DNA of 64,000 nt, taken from the NCBI RefSeq assembly GCF_000384295.1, contig NZ_KB913037.1, positions 474,762-538,761 on the forward strand, read 5' to 3'. The first letter of the stretch is position 1; the number at the start of each line of letters is the position of its first letter. Under the pieces are notes generated by a model. It was not told the DNA's origin and did not search any database. It saw only the letters and a program-made list of their open reading frames with translations. The DNA is from Amycolatopsis balhimycina FH 1894. Its GTDB lineage: Bacteria; Actinomycetota; Actinomycetes; Mycobacteriales; Pseudonocardiaceae. Shown here in pieces: positions 27,336 to 37,000 of this stretch. Position numbers and translations under genes: made by a program.

Positions 27336-28238
27336 ATGCCCGACGCCGACACTGTGACCACCGGCCCGCCCACCGCTTCCGCCGTCGCCACCGAGGTACG
27401 GCGGCGGCCCGCGTTGTCGCCGTCACGGGCCAGTGACTTCAAGCAGTGCCCGCTGCTCTACCGGTTCCGCGCGGTGGACCGGCTGCCGGAGGTCCCGACC
27501 AAGGCCCAGCTGCGCGGCACGCTCGTCCACTCGGTCCTGGAGCGGCTGTTCGCGCTGCCCGCCGCCGACCGCGTCCCGCCGCGGGCTCGCGAGCTGCTCG
27601 GCCCGGCGTGGACGGACCTGTCCGCGGACCGTCCGGAGTGGACCGAGCTGTTCGACGGCGAGAAGCCCGGCGACCACGAGGAATGGCTGCGGTCGGCGGA
27701 AAAGCTGCTGGACGCCTACTTCGAGCTGGAGGACCCGCGCCGGCTCGAACCGGAGGCCTGCGAGCTGCACGTCGAGATCGAGCTCGGCTCCGGCGTCCTG
27801 CTGCGCGGCTACATCGACCGGCTCGACGTCGCGCCGACCGGCGAGATCCGGGTCGTGGACTACAAGACCGGCGCCGCGCCGCGCGAAATCGGCGAGGCCA
27901 AGGCGATGTTCCAGATGAAGTTCTACGCCGTGGTGCTGTGGCGGCTGCGCGGGATCGTGCCCCGCCAGCTCAAGCTCATGTACCTGACCGACGGCCAGTC
28001 CCTCGCCTACACGCCCGACGAAGCCGAGCTGCTCCGCTTCGAGCGCACGCTGGAAGCCATCTGGCAGGCCATCCTCAAGGCGGGCAAGACGGGCGACTTC
28101 CGGCCGAACAAGAGCAAGCTGTGCAACTGGTGCGACCACCAGGCGCACTGCCCCGAGTACGGCGGCACGCCGCCGGAATACCCCGGCTGGCCGGAGCCCG
28201 ACGCGGGCGACGAGACACCGCTGGACCGGGCGGACTGA
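27336..28238 (+). CDS. RecB-family PD-(D/E)xK exonuclease with Fe-S Cys
   Basis: A 300-residue nuclease. Core motifs are LRGYIDRLD, RVVDYKTGAAP (the DxK) and MKFYAVVLW. One Cys near the start (DFKQCPLLYRF) and the C-terminal LCNWCDHQAHCPEY give the C...CxxCx5C set that holds a 4Fe-4S cluster in the Cas4/AddB-like group. ATG 27336 gives the family N-terminus; a longer frame upstream is not supported. It is divergent from the M50 gene and overlaps the thioesterase start by one base (TGATG). Orthologous in position to Rv2119. Confidence 0.9.
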   Translation: MPDADTVTTGPPTASAVATEVRRRPALSPSRASDFKQCPLLYRFRAVDRLPEVPTKAQLRGTLVHSVLERLFALPAADRVPPRARELLGPAWTDLSADRPEWTELFDGEKPGDHEEWLRSAEKLLDAYFELEDPRRLEPEACELHVEIELGSGVLLRGYIDRLDVAPTGEIRVVDYKTGAAPREIGEAKAMFQMKFYAVVLWRLRGIVPRQLKLMYLTDGQSLAYTPDEAELLRFERTLEAIWQAILKAGKTGDFRPNKSKLCNWCDHQAHCPEYGGTPPEYPGWPEPDAGDETPLDRAD

Positions 28239-29029
28239 TGGCCGACGCCTTCTACGTCCCGCTCGGCGGCGGCCGGTTCTCCGCGACCGGGCACACGGCC
28301 GGGCCGTGGACCCCGGACGCCCAGCACTTCGGCCCGCCGTCGGCGTTGCTGGTCCACGCCCTCGAAAACGTCGAACAGACGCACCCGGCGGAGCTGGCCA
28401 GGGTGACGGTCGAGATCCTCGGCCCGGCCCCGGTCGCCGAACTCACCGTGCGGGCCCGCGTGGAACGGCCCGGCCGGTCGGTCGAACTGCTGCAGGCCGA
28501 GCTGGTGAGCGCGGATCGCGTCGTGGCGCGAGCCTCGGCGTGGCGGATCGCGACGGCGGACACGGCGGAGATCGCCACCGACGCCGGCCCGCTGCTGCCG
28601 TCACCGGGCAGCGTCGGCGAGTCGCCGTGGCCGGAGGGCTGGCAGGGCGGCTACCTCGACGCGGTGGAGTGGCGCGCGGTGCGCGGCGGCATGGACGTCC
28701 CGGGGCCGGCGGCGGTGTGGGCGCGCCAGCGTGTCCCGCTGGTCGACGGCGAGGAACCGAGCGGCCTGCAGCGGCTGTTCACGGTCGCCGACTCCGGCAA
28801 CGGCGTGTCGAACTACCTCGACCCGCGGAAGTGGTGGTTCATCAACGCCGAGCTGACCGTGCACCTGCGGCGGACGCCGTCCGGGGAGTGGATCGGCCTG
28901 GACGCGGTCACGCTGGTCGGGCGGCACGGCGCCGGCACGGCGACGAGCATCCTGCACGACGCGGACGGCCCGGTGGCCACCGGCGCCCAGGCGCTGATGG
29001 TCCGGCCGCGACAGGCCGGGGGCGGATAG
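28238..29029 (+). CDS. acyl-CoA thioesterase family (double hotdog)
   Basis: A 263-residue protein with two hotdog-like halves: PLGGGRFSATGHTAGPWTPDAQHFGPPSALL at the N-terminus and a second half around NYLDPRKWWFINAELTVHL. This is the thioesterase-superfamily form common in mycobacteria and relatives, which would hydrolyse acyl-CoA. Catalytic residues are not certain from sequence. The ATG overlaps the RecB-like stop by one base, so it is translated from the same message. Role in the nuclease operon is not obvious. Confidence 0.8.
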   Translation: MADAFYVPLGGGRFSATGHTAGPWTPDAQHFGPPSALLVHALENVEQTHPAELARVTVEILGPAPVAELTVRARVERPGRSVELLQAELVSADRVVARASAWRIATADTAEIATDAGPLLPSPGSVGESPWPEGWQGGYLDAVEWRAVRGGMDVPGPAAVWARQRVPLVDGEEPSGLQRLFTVADSGNGVSNYLDPRKWWFINAELTVHLRRTPSGEWIGLDAVTLVGRHGAGTATSILHDADGPVATGAQALMVRPRQAGGG

Positions 29030-29093
29030 CCACCCAGAACGGGCCCGCATCCAATAACCTTCGCGGAACGACCGACTTGAGGAGCGCTCCGGC

Positions 29094-30029
29094 ATGCAGA
29101 TCACCTCGGTGGTCAACCAGAAAGGCGGGGTCGGCAAGACCTCACTGAGCGTCGGCACCGCGGCGGCCCTGGCCGAGCGGGGCCGGCGGGTGCTGCTGGT
29201 CGACCTCGACCCGCAGGGCCACGCGACGACCGAGATGCTCGGGTTGTCCGAGGTCCCCCCGGACCGGCCGAGCCTGGCGAAAGCGCTGGCCAAGACGTGG
29301 AAGGGCCCGATCGAGGAGATCGTCGTCCCGCACCCGCGCAGCAATCTCGGCAAGGGCGGCGCGCTCGACGTCGTGCCGACGTCGCCGGGGATGTTCGACC
29401 TGATCCGGCGGCTCGACTCGTTCCGCGTGCCCGGCTGGCAGCTCGCCCGGGTCATTCAGTTCGCCAACTACGACCACTGCGTCATCGACTGCCCGCCGGC
29501 GCTGGACGTGCTGACGAACAACGCGCTGGCGGCGTCGCACGGCATCCTGGTGCCGGTCCAGCCGGACAAGACGAGCATCCGCGCGCTGCGGCTGCTGGCG
29601 GACCAGGTCCGGTACGTCGAGCAGACGGTCGGCCGTCCGTCGCTGTCGTGGTTCGGCCTGGTGCCGAGCCTGTACCGGCGGCCGATCTCGCACTACGCGG
29701 CCGCGGCGCTGCAGGAGATGTACGACTTCGGCATCCCGATGCTCTCGCACCTGCCGCTGGGCGTGGTGATGAACGAAGCGGCCGCGCACGGCGTCCCGGT
29801 GACGACGTACGCCCCGGAGACGTTGCAGGCGCTGTCGTTCCGCGAGATCGCGACGACGCTGGACGGCTACCTGGAGCAGAACCAGGCGCCGGCCGTCGTG
29901 CCCGCCGACGAGGAGTTCGTCTTCGAGGACTTCATCTCGGAGGTGGCGGTGGCCCGCAACGTCAACGACAACGGGGCTCGCAAAGGCCTGTACGACCTGC
30001 TGCCGAAGAAACCCCACCGCCCGCGCTGA
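29094..30029 (+). CDS. ParA-family ATPase
   Basis: A 311-residue ParA/MinD-type ATPase. The deviant Walker A KGGVGKTSLS opens the protein, followed by VDLDPQGHAT (switch I) and VIDCPPALDVLTNNAL (Walker B region). The C-terminal tail FEDFISEVAVARNVN is longer than in chromosomal ParA. No parB is adjacent and the chromosomal par locus normally sits near oriC, so this is an orphan, possibly a positioning factor for some envelope or cytoplasmic cargo. Start ATG 29094 after GAGGAG about 11 nt upstream. Confidence 0.88.
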   Translation: MQITSVVNQKGGVGKTSLSVGTAAALAERGRRVLLVDLDPQGHATTEMLGLSEVPPDRPSLAKALAKTWKGPIEEIVVPHPRSNLGKGGALDVVPTSPGMFDLIRRLDSFRVPGWQLARVIQFANYDHCVIDCPPALDVLTNNALAASHGILVPVQPDKTSIRALRLLADQVRYVEQTVGRPSLSWFGLVPSLYRRPISHYAAAALQEMYDFGIPMLSHLPLGVVMNEAAAHGVPVTTYAPETLQALSFREIATTLDGYLEQNQAPAVVPADEEFVFEDFISEVAVARNVNDNGARKGLYDLLPKKPHRPR

Positions 30030-30079
30030 CCGGTCGTGAGTTCAGGCGGGTTCTAACCCGCCTGAACACTCACGACCGG
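30030..30079. terminator. 23-bp bidirectional terminator between parA-like gene and hisG
   Basis: Outer arms 30030-30040 and 30069-30079 and inner arms 30041-30052 and 30055-30066 pair perfectly; a 2-nt bulge (CA, 30067-30068) separates them and the loop is CT. It starts at the parA-like gene's stop codon and ends 7 bp before the hisG stop, so it probably ends both transcripts. Confidence 0.9.
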
Positions 30080-30086
30080 CGGCAGG

Positions 30087-30932
30087 TCAGAGGCGGCAGG
30101 ACCGGATGTCCGACGCCAGGATCGCCTTCGTGCCGACCTCGGCCAGCTCGTCCATGATCCGGTTGACCTCCTTGCGCGGCACCATCGCCCGCACCGCGAC
30201 CCAGTCTTCCTGGGCGAGCGGGGCGACCGTCGGCGACTCCAAGCCCGGCGTGATGGCGATCGCGCGCTCGAGCAGCGAGCGCGGGCAGTCGTAGTCCAGC
30301 ATCATGTACTGCTGCGCGAACACGACCCCGCGCAGGCGCGCGGCCAGCTGCGTCTTCGCCTTACTCTCCTCGGTGCCCCGGCGCTTCAGCAGCACCGCTT
30401 CCGACACGCAGATCGGGTCGCCGAACGCGACCAGGTTGTGCTGCCGCAGCGACCGGCCGGACTCGACGACGTCCGCGATCGCGTCCGCCACGCCGAGCTG
30501 GATCGAGATCTCCACCGCGCCGTCGAGACGGATCACCTCGGCCTCGACGCCGTGGCGGGCGAGGTCGTCGCGGACCAGCCGCGGGTACGACGTCGCCAGC
30601 CGCTTGCCGTGCAGGTCCGCCGGCTTCCAGTCCCGCCCGGCCGGGGCCGCGTAGCGGAACGTCGAGCCGCCGAAGCCGAGCGCCTGGACCTCTTCGACCG
30701 GGGCGCCGGAGTCGAGCGCGAGGTCGCGGCCGGTGATGCCGAGGTCCAGCTCGCCGGAGCCGACGTAGATGGCGATGTCCTTGGGGCGCAGGAAGAAGAA
30801 CTCGACCTCGTTGACCGGGTCGAGCACGGTCAGGTCGCGCTGCTCATGCCGCTTGCGGTAGCCCGCCTCGCCGAGCATCTCCGTCGCCGCGGCGGCGAGG
30901 GCTCCCTTGTTCGGCACGGCAACACGCAGCAT
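30087..30932 (-). CDS. hisG: ATP phosphoribosyltransferase HisG
   Basis: A 281-residue long-form HisG, first enzyme of histidine synthesis, joining ATP and PRPP. It starts [13 protein letters not shown], has the phosphate loop region with [14 protein letters not shown] and the C-terminal regulatory ACT-like domain ([28 protein letters not shown]) that binds histidine for feedback inhibition. ATG 30932 matches the conserved start. It follows hisE by 50 bp, the actinobacterial hisE-hisG pair. Confidence 0.96.
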   Translation of the reverse strand: MLRVAVPNKGALAAAATEMLGEAGYRKRHEQRDLTVLDPVNEVEFFFLRPKDIAIYVGSGELDLGITGRDLALDSGAPVEEVQALGFGGSTFRYAAPAGRDWKPADLHGKRLATSYPRLVRDDLARHGVEAEVIRLDGAVEISIQLGVADAIADVVESGRSLRQHNLVAFGDPICVSEAVLLKRRGTEESKAKTQLAARLRGVVFAQQYMMLDYDCPRSLLERAIAITPGLESPTVAPLAQEDWVAVRAMVPRKEVNRIMDELAEVGTKAILASDIRSCRL

Positions 30933-30982
30933 TTCGCTCTTCTCCTCGATCGTCGCCCGGTCCAGCACCGGGCGTAACCCCG

Positions 30983-31246
30983 TCACAGGTAGCGGTAGAC
31001 GTCCTCGGCCGACAGGCCGCGGCCGAGCATCAGCACCTGCACCCGGTACAGCAGCTGGGAGATCTCCTCGGCGAGGCGCTCGTCGGACTCGTGCTCGGCG
31101 GCGATCCACACCTCGCCGGCTTCCTCGAGCACTTTCTTGCCCTGGGCGTGCACCCCGGCGTCGAGGGCGACGACGGTGCCGGACCCGTCGGGACGGGTAC
31201 GCGCGCGCTCGGCAAGCTCCGCGAACAGCTCATCGAAGGTCTTCAC
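30983..31246 (-). CDS. hisE: phosphoribosyl-ATP pyrophosphatase HisE
   Basis: A MazG-fold hydrolase removing pyrophosphate from PR-ATP, second step of histidine synthesis. Segments [32 protein letters not shown] and [14 protein letters not shown] hold the Glu/Asp metal ligands. GTG 31246 gives 87 residues with AAGGATT upstream; an ATG at 31264 in the same frame gives 93 residues and matches the mycobacterial length, so the start is open. Expected partner of hisG immediately downstream. Confidence 0.93.
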   Translation of the reverse strand: MKTFDELFAELAERARTRPDGSGTVVALDAGVHAQGKKVLEEAGEVWIAAEHESDERLAEEISQLLYRVQVLMLGRGLSAEDVYRYL

Positions 31247-31348
31247 GGTCCGGAATCCTTCCATCCCGGACCGGGCCCTGGCGCCCCGCCCCGCCCCGGA
31301 TGCTGCCGATCTCACACCACCGTGGACGCCGGTTCCCACGAGCTGGGA

Positions 31349-31834
31349 TCAAAAGAGCGCGCCCTGCTCGAAATCCAGCAGGTAGCGCTTGCACTCGAGA
31401 CCGCCGCCGTAGCCGGTCAGCGAGCCGTTCGCGCCGACCACCCGGTGGCACGGCACGATGATGCCGATCGGGTTCTTGCCGTTGGCCAGCCCGACCGCGC
31501 GCGACGCCGCCGGGTTGCCGAGCCGGTCGGCCAGCTCGCCGTACGAGATCGTCGTGCCGTAGGGGATCTTGCGCAGCTGCGCCCAGACCAGCTGCTGGAA
31601 CGGGGTGCCCGCGAAGGCCAGCGGTACCTCGAACTCGTGGCGCTGCCCGGCGAAGTACTCCTTCAGTTCGGTTTCGGCGAGCGCGAAGATGTCGGCGCCG
31701 GGATCGTTCGAGCCGAAGGTCAGCTCGTCCGGGCGGTGACGCTGGTCGACCATGTAGAGGCCGCAGAGCGCGTCGCCCTCGGCGACCAGCGTCAACGGGC
31801 CACACGGGCTGTCGACGACGGCGTGGGTACGCAT
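31349..31834 (-). CDS. ogt: methylated-DNA--protein-cysteine methyltransferase
   Basis: A 161-residue suicide repair protein taking the alkyl group from O6-methylguanine onto the Cys of IIVPCHRVVG. The DNA-binding helix region FQQLVWAQLRKIPYGTTISYGELA and the N-terminal domain are complete. ATG 31834 follows AGGAG at about 5 nt; ATG 31837 and ATG 31855 are in-frame alternatives, and the last overlaps the upstream gene's stop in ATGA. Forms an alkylation-repair pair with the AdaA-AlkA gene, as in Rv1316c-Rv1317c. Confidence 0.94.
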   Translation of the reverse strand: MRTHAVVDSPCGPLTLVAEGDALCGLYMVDQRHRPDELTFGSNDPGADIFALAETELKEYFAGQRHEFEVPLAFAGTPFQQLVWAQLRKIPYGTTISYGELADRLGNPAASRAVGLANGKNPIGIIVPCHRVVGANGSLTGYGGGLECKRYLLDFEQGALF

Positions 31835-31851
31835 CATTTCTCCTGTCGGGT

Positions 31852-33315
31852 TCATGCCGCGGGCATCCGGTTGATCGCGTGATCGCCGGTGGCCCACAGG
31901 TGCTGGGTGGCGTAGGCGCGCCACGGCCGCCACGCCGCGGACCGGGCGATGACGGCGGCCTGGCCGCCGAGGCCGAGGGTTTCCGCCGCGTACTTGATGC
32001 CGAGGTCGGTGGGGAGGAACGCGTCCGGGTCGCCCAGCGCCCGCATCGCGATGCTCTCGACCGTCCACGGCCCGAAGCCGGGCAACGCGCCCAGCGCGGC
32101 CCGGGCCGCCTCCCAGTCGCTGCCCGCGCTGAGGTCGAGGCCGTCCGTCAGCGCCGAGACCAGCCCGAGCAGCGTGCGACGGCGGCTGCGCGGCATGGCC
32201 AGGGTCTCGGGGTCCAGCGCACCTAGGGCCTCGGGCGAGGGGAACAGGTGGGTCAGGCCGCCTTCGGGGTCGTCGACCGGCTCGCCGTGCGCGACGACGA
32301 GCCGCGCGGCGTGGGTCCGCGCCGCCGCCGTCGAGACCTGCTGTCCCAGCACGGCGCGCACGGCGAACTCGGGCCCGTCGACCGTGCGCGGGACGCGGCG
32401 ACCGGGTGCGGCCGCGACGAGCGGCGCGAGCAGCGGGTCGGTGGCGAGCTGGTCGTCGACGGCGACCGGGTCGGCGTCGAGGTCGAGCAGGCGACGGCAC
32501 CGGCTGGTGGCGGCGGGCAGGTCGCGGAGGTCGGCCAGGGTGAGCCGGCAGGCGATGTGGCCGTCATCCGGCCGCAGCGAGACGACGCCGTGGCCGTGCG
32601 GCAGCCGCAGCGTCCGGCGGTAGGCACCGTCGCGCCACTCCTCGACGCCCGGCACGCCGGTCGCCACCAGGTGCCCGAACAGGTTGTCCGGGCACAGCGG
32701 CTTCCGGTAGGGCAGCCGCAGGACGAGCGCCCCGGCCGCGGCCGACGGCGTGCCCTTCGCGCGCTGCCGCAGTTCGGTCGGCGACAGGGCGAACACCTCG
32801 CGGACGGTGTCGTTGAACGTCCGGATGCTGCCGAACCCGGCGGCCAGGGCCAGCTCGGTCATCGGCAGGGCGGTCGTCTCGATCAGGATCCGCGCGGTCT
32901 GCGCGCGCTGGGCCCGCGCCAGCGCAAGCGGCCCGGCACCGAGTTCGGCGAACACCTGGCGCTCGACCTGCCGGACGCTGTAGCCGAGGCGGGCGGCGAG
33001 GCCGTGGACGCCTTCGGTGTCGACGACGCCGTCGGCGATCAGCCGCATCGCCCGCGCCACCAGGTCGGCGCGCTCGTTCCACAGGGGCGAACCGGGGCTG
33101 GCGTCGGGGCGGCAGCGCTTGCAGGCGCGGAACCCGGCCTGCTGGGCAGCCGCGGCGCTCGGGTAGAAGCTCATGTTGCGCGGCTTGGGCGGCACCACCG
33201 GGCAGCTGGGCCGGCAGTAGATCTTCGTCGTCAGGACGGCGGTGTAGAACCACCCGTCGAACCGGGCGTCCTTCGCCTGCACGGCCCGCACGCACCGTTC
33301 GAAGTCCTCATGCAC
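31852..33315 (-). CDS. alkA: AdaA-AlkA fusion: methyl-phosphotriester sensor and 3-methyladenine glycosylase
   Basis: A 487-residue fusion. Residues 1-75 are the Ada zinc domain with its Cys set (IYCRPSCP and FRACKRCRP), the first of which accepts methyl from phosphotriesters. Next an AraC-type helix-turn-helix (LAARLGYSVRQVERQV, MTELALAAGFGSIRTFN). The C-terminal half is an HhH-GPD glycosylase with LPGFGPWTVESIAMRAL and the catalytic Asp in FLPTDLGI. It senses methylation damage and removes alkylated bases, probably activating ogt with it. ATG 33315. Confidence 0.94.
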   Translation of the reverse strand: MHEDFERCVRAVQAKDARFDGWFYTAVLTTKIYCRPSCPVVPPKPRNMSFYPSAAAAQQAGFRACKRCRPDASPGSPLWNERADLVARAMRLIADGVVDTEGVHGLAARLGYSVRQVERQVFAELGAGPLALARAQRAQTARILIETTALPMTELALAAGFGSIRTFNDTVREVFALSPTELRQRAKGTPSAAAGALVLRLPYRKPLCPDNLFGHLVATGVPGVEEWRDGAYRRTLRLPHGHGVVSLRPDDGHIACRLTLADLRDLPAATSRCRRLLDLDADPVAVDDQLATDPLLAPLVAAAPGRRVPRTVDGPEFAVRAVLGQQVSTAAARTHAARLVVAHGEPVDDPEGGLTHLFPSPEALGALDPETLAMPRSRRRTLLGLVSALTDGLDLSAGSDWEAARAALGALPGFGPWTVESIAMRALGDPDAFLPTDLGIKYAAETLGLGGQAAVIARSAAWRPWRAYATQHLWATGDHAINRMPAA

Positions 33316-33374
33316 CCCGTCAGCATCGCGGACTCCGGCGACCCGGGGCTAGCGGAAATGCGACATGGTGGTGC

Positions 33375-34037
33375 TCAGCCGAGCAGGGCCGCCAGCGCCG
33401 GCACGTCGATGCCCACCAGCGAGTCGCGGAACACCCGCCGCTCCCCCGCTTCGACGGGGACGTCGTTGGGGATGACCAAGACCGTGCAGCCCGCCGCGAC
33501 GGCGGACGCGGTGCCCGGCGGCGAGTCCTCGACCGCGACGCACCGCTCGGGCGAAACGCCCAGCAGCTCCGCGCCCTTGAGGTACGGGCGCGGGTGCGGC
33601 TTGTTGAACCCCTCGACCTCGTCCCCGCACACCGTGACGTCGAAGAACTCGCGGCCGATCGTGTTCAGCGCGAGCTCGGTCAGGTCGCGCTCGGTGGAGG
33701 TGATCAGCGCCGAGCGCAGGCCCGCCTCGCGGACCGCCGTCAGGGCTTCGCGCGCGCCCGGGCGCCACGGCAGCTCGTCGTCGAACAGGCCCGCCGTGCG
33801 GCGGCGGATTTCCTCGCCCGTGGAAGCAATCGCCTCGGGCGTCACCGGGAGACCGGCCACCTCGAGGAGGTACGCCGAGGTGTCGTCCATGTTGGACCCG
33901 ACGAGCGTCATGCGCTGTTCCTCGGAAAGCTTGCCGCCGAGCCATTCCGCCGTCTCGTACAGCGCGATGTCCCACAGCTTCTCGGAATCGACGAGTGTGC
34001 CGTCCATGTCCCACAGCACGGCATCGAGTCCGTCCAC
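33375..34037 (-). CDS. HAD-superfamily phosphatase (beta-PGM-like)
   Basis: A 220-residue HAD hydrolase with all four motifs: DMDGTLVDSE (nucleophile Asp), the Ser/Thr in ALITSTE, Lys in FNKPHPRPYLKG and VAVEDSPPGTASA. The helical cap (residues about 17-85) makes it a subfamily I phosphatase, as in beta-phosphoglucomutase or sugar phosphate phosphatases. GTG 34037 is preceded by GAGGAT. It follows metH by 17 bp, so probably the second gene of that operon, though no link to methionine synthesis is evident. Confidence 0.9.
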   Translation of the reverse strand: MDGLDAVLWDMDGTLVDSEKLWDIALYETAEWLGGKLSEEQRMTLVGSNMDDTSAYLLEVAGLPVTPEAIASTGEEIRRRTAGLFDDELPWRPGAREALTAVREAGLRSALITSTERDLTELALNTIGREFFDVTVCGDEVEGFNKPHPRPYLKGAELLGVSPERCVAVEDSPPGTASAVAAGCTVLVIPNDVPVEAGERRVFRDSLVGIDVPALAALLG

Positions 34038-34054
34038 AGTGGATCCTCCAGGGT

Positions 34055-37000
34055 CTAGGTGTTGAAGTACTTGGCTTCCGGGTGGTGGCAGACGATCGCG
34101 TCGGTCGACTGCTCGGGGTGCAGCTGGAACTCCTCGGACAGCTTCACGCCGATCCGGCCCGGCTCGAGCAGCGCGACGATCTTCGCCCGGTCCTCGAGAT
34201 CGGGACAGGCGCCGTAGCCCAGTGAGAACCTCGCCCCACGGTAGCCGAGCTTGAAGAAGTCCTCGACGTCGTCGGGGTCCTCTGAGGCGACCGCCACACC
34301 GCCGGGGAAGGTCAGCTCCTGCCTGATGCGGCAGTGCCAGTACTCGGCCAGTGCCTCGGCGAGCTGGACGCCGAGGCCGTGGACCTCGAGGTAGTCGCGG
34401 TAGGCGTTGGCCGCGAACAGTTCGTTCGCGTAGTCGGCGATGGGCTGGCCCATGGTGACGACGGTGAAGGGCACGACGTCAACGACACCGTCTGAGGCGA
34501 ACTCGCGGGGCCGGTAGAAGTCGGCCAGGCACAGCCGCCGGTCACGGCGCTGGCGCGGGAAGGTGAACCGCAGCCGCTCCGGCGCGTCGAGTGAGGGTTC
34601 GGCCAGCACGACGAGGTCGTCACCCTCGGCGTGGCACGGGAAGTAGCCGTAGACGACGGCCGCGTGGGCCAGGACGCCGTCGGCGGTCAGCCGGTCGAGC
34701 CAGTACCGCAGCCGCGGCCGGCCTTCGGACTCGACGAGTTCGTCGTACGTCGGCCCGGCGCCGCCGCGGGCGCCTTTGAGGCCCCATTGGCCCATGAAGG
34801 TCGCCCGCTCGTCGAGCATCGCGGCGTAGTCGGCGAGCGCGACGCCCTTGACCACCCGCGAACCCCAGAACGGCGGCGTCGGCAGCGGGACGTCGGTGGC
34901 GACGTCCGACCGCGCGGGTGGCGGCCCTTCGAGCGCTTCCGCCGAGGCCGCGCGGGCTTTGCGCACCTCGGCGATCCGCAGCGAGCGTTCGCGGCGTTCC
35001 TTGCGCTCCTGACGCTTCTTCTCCGCGTCGGCGTCCACCAGCGGCGATTCGCCGCGCTTGGCGGCCATGATCGCGTCCATCAGCCGCAGCCCCTCGAACG
35101 CGTCCCGCGCGTAGCGGACGTCGCCGAGGTACAGCTCGCTCAGGTCGTTCTCCACGTAGGACCGGGTGAGCGCGGCGCCGCCGAGCAGCACCGGCCAGCG
35201 CGCGGAGACGCCCCGGGAGTTCATCTCCTGGAGGTTCTCCTTCATGATCACCGTGGACTTGACCAGCAGCCCGGACATCCCGATCGCGTCGGCACCGTTC
35301 TCCTGCGCCGCGTCGAGGATGGTCGTGATCGGCTGCTTGATGCCGAGGTTGACGACCTCGTAGCCGTTGTTGGACAGGATGATGTCGACGAGGTTCTTGC
35401 CGATGTCGTGCACGTCGCCGCGGACGGTGGCCAGCACGATCCGGCCCTTGCCCGAATCGTCGTCTTTCTCCATGTGCGGCTCGAGGTGCGCGACGGCGGC
35501 CTTCATCACTTCGGCGGACTGCAGCACGAACGGCAGCTGCATCTGGCCCGAGCCGAACAGCTCGCCGACGGTCTTCATGCCGGACAGCAGGGTGTCGTTG
35601 ATGATCTGCAGGGCGGGCCGCTGCTTCAGAGCCGCGTCGAGGTCGTCGGTGAGGCCGGTGCGCTCGCCGTCGACGATCCGGCGCTCCAGGCGTTCGAACA
35701 GCGGCAACGCGGCCAGCTCCTCGGCGCGCGACGCCTTCGAGGACGCCGCGCTGACGCCTTCGAACAGGGCCATCAGTTCCTGCAGCGGGTCGTAGCCCTC
35801 GCGACGGCGGTCGTAGAGGAGGTCGAGGGCGACCGCGCGCTGGTCGTCGGGGATCCGCGCCATCGGGAGGATCTTCGACGCGTGCACGATCGCGGTGTCC
35901 AGCCCGGCCTGGACGCACTCGTGCAGGAACACCGAGTTGAGCACCTGCCGCGCGGCCGGGTTGAGGCCGAAGGAGATGTTGGACAACCCCAGCGTGGTCT
36001 GCACCTCGGGGTGCCGGCGCTTGATCTCGCGGATCGCCTCGATCGTCTCGATGCCGTCGCGACGCGACTCCTCCTGGCCGGTGGCGATGGTGAAGGTCAG
36101 CGCGTCGATGATGACGTCGGAGGTGCGCAGGCCCCAGTTCCCGGTGATGTCCTCGATCAGCCGGGTCGCGATCGCGGCCTTCTTCTCCGCGGTCCGTGCT
36201 TGGCCTTCCTCGTCGATGGTCAGGGCGACGACGGCCGCGCCGAACTCGCTGACCAGCGCCATGACCTGGGCGAACCGGGACTCCGGGCCGTCGCCGTCCT
36301 CGTAGTTGACGGAGTTGACCGCGCACCGGCCGCCCAGGCGCTCCAGCCCGGCCCGCAGGACCGGCACCTCGGTGGAGTCGAGCATGATCGGCAGGGTCGA
36401 CGCCGTGGCCAGGCGCCCGGCCAGCTCGGCCATGTCGGCGGCGCCGTCGCGGCCGACGTAGTCGACGCACAGGTCGAGCAGGTGGGCGCCGTCGCGGGTC
36501 TGCTCGCGGGCGATCTCGACGCAGTCGTCAAAATGACCCGCGAGCATCGCGGTGCGGAACGCCTTGGAGCCGTTGGCGTTGGTGCGCTCGCCGATCATCA
36601 GCACGCTGGCGTCCTGCTTGAACGGCACCGCCTGGTAGAGCGACGACACGCCCGGCTCGGGCCGGGGCCGCCGGGGCACCGGTTTCGTCTCGGAGACGGC
36701 CGCGGCGAGCTGCCGGATGTGTTCGTCGGTCGTGCCGCAGCAGCCACCGACCAGGCCGACGCCGAACTCGCGGACGAACCCGGTCAGCGCCGCCACCAGG
36801 GCTTCCGGGCCGAGCGGGTAGACCGCCCCGCCCGGGCCCAGCTCCGGCAGGCCGGCGTTCGGCATCACCGACAGCGGCACCCGGGCGTGCTTGGCGAGCT
36901 GCCGCAGGTGCTCGCTCATCTCGGCCGGGCCGGTGGCGCAGTTGAGCCCGATGACGTCGATGCCGAGCGGCTCCAGCGCGGCCAGTGCCGCGCCGACCTC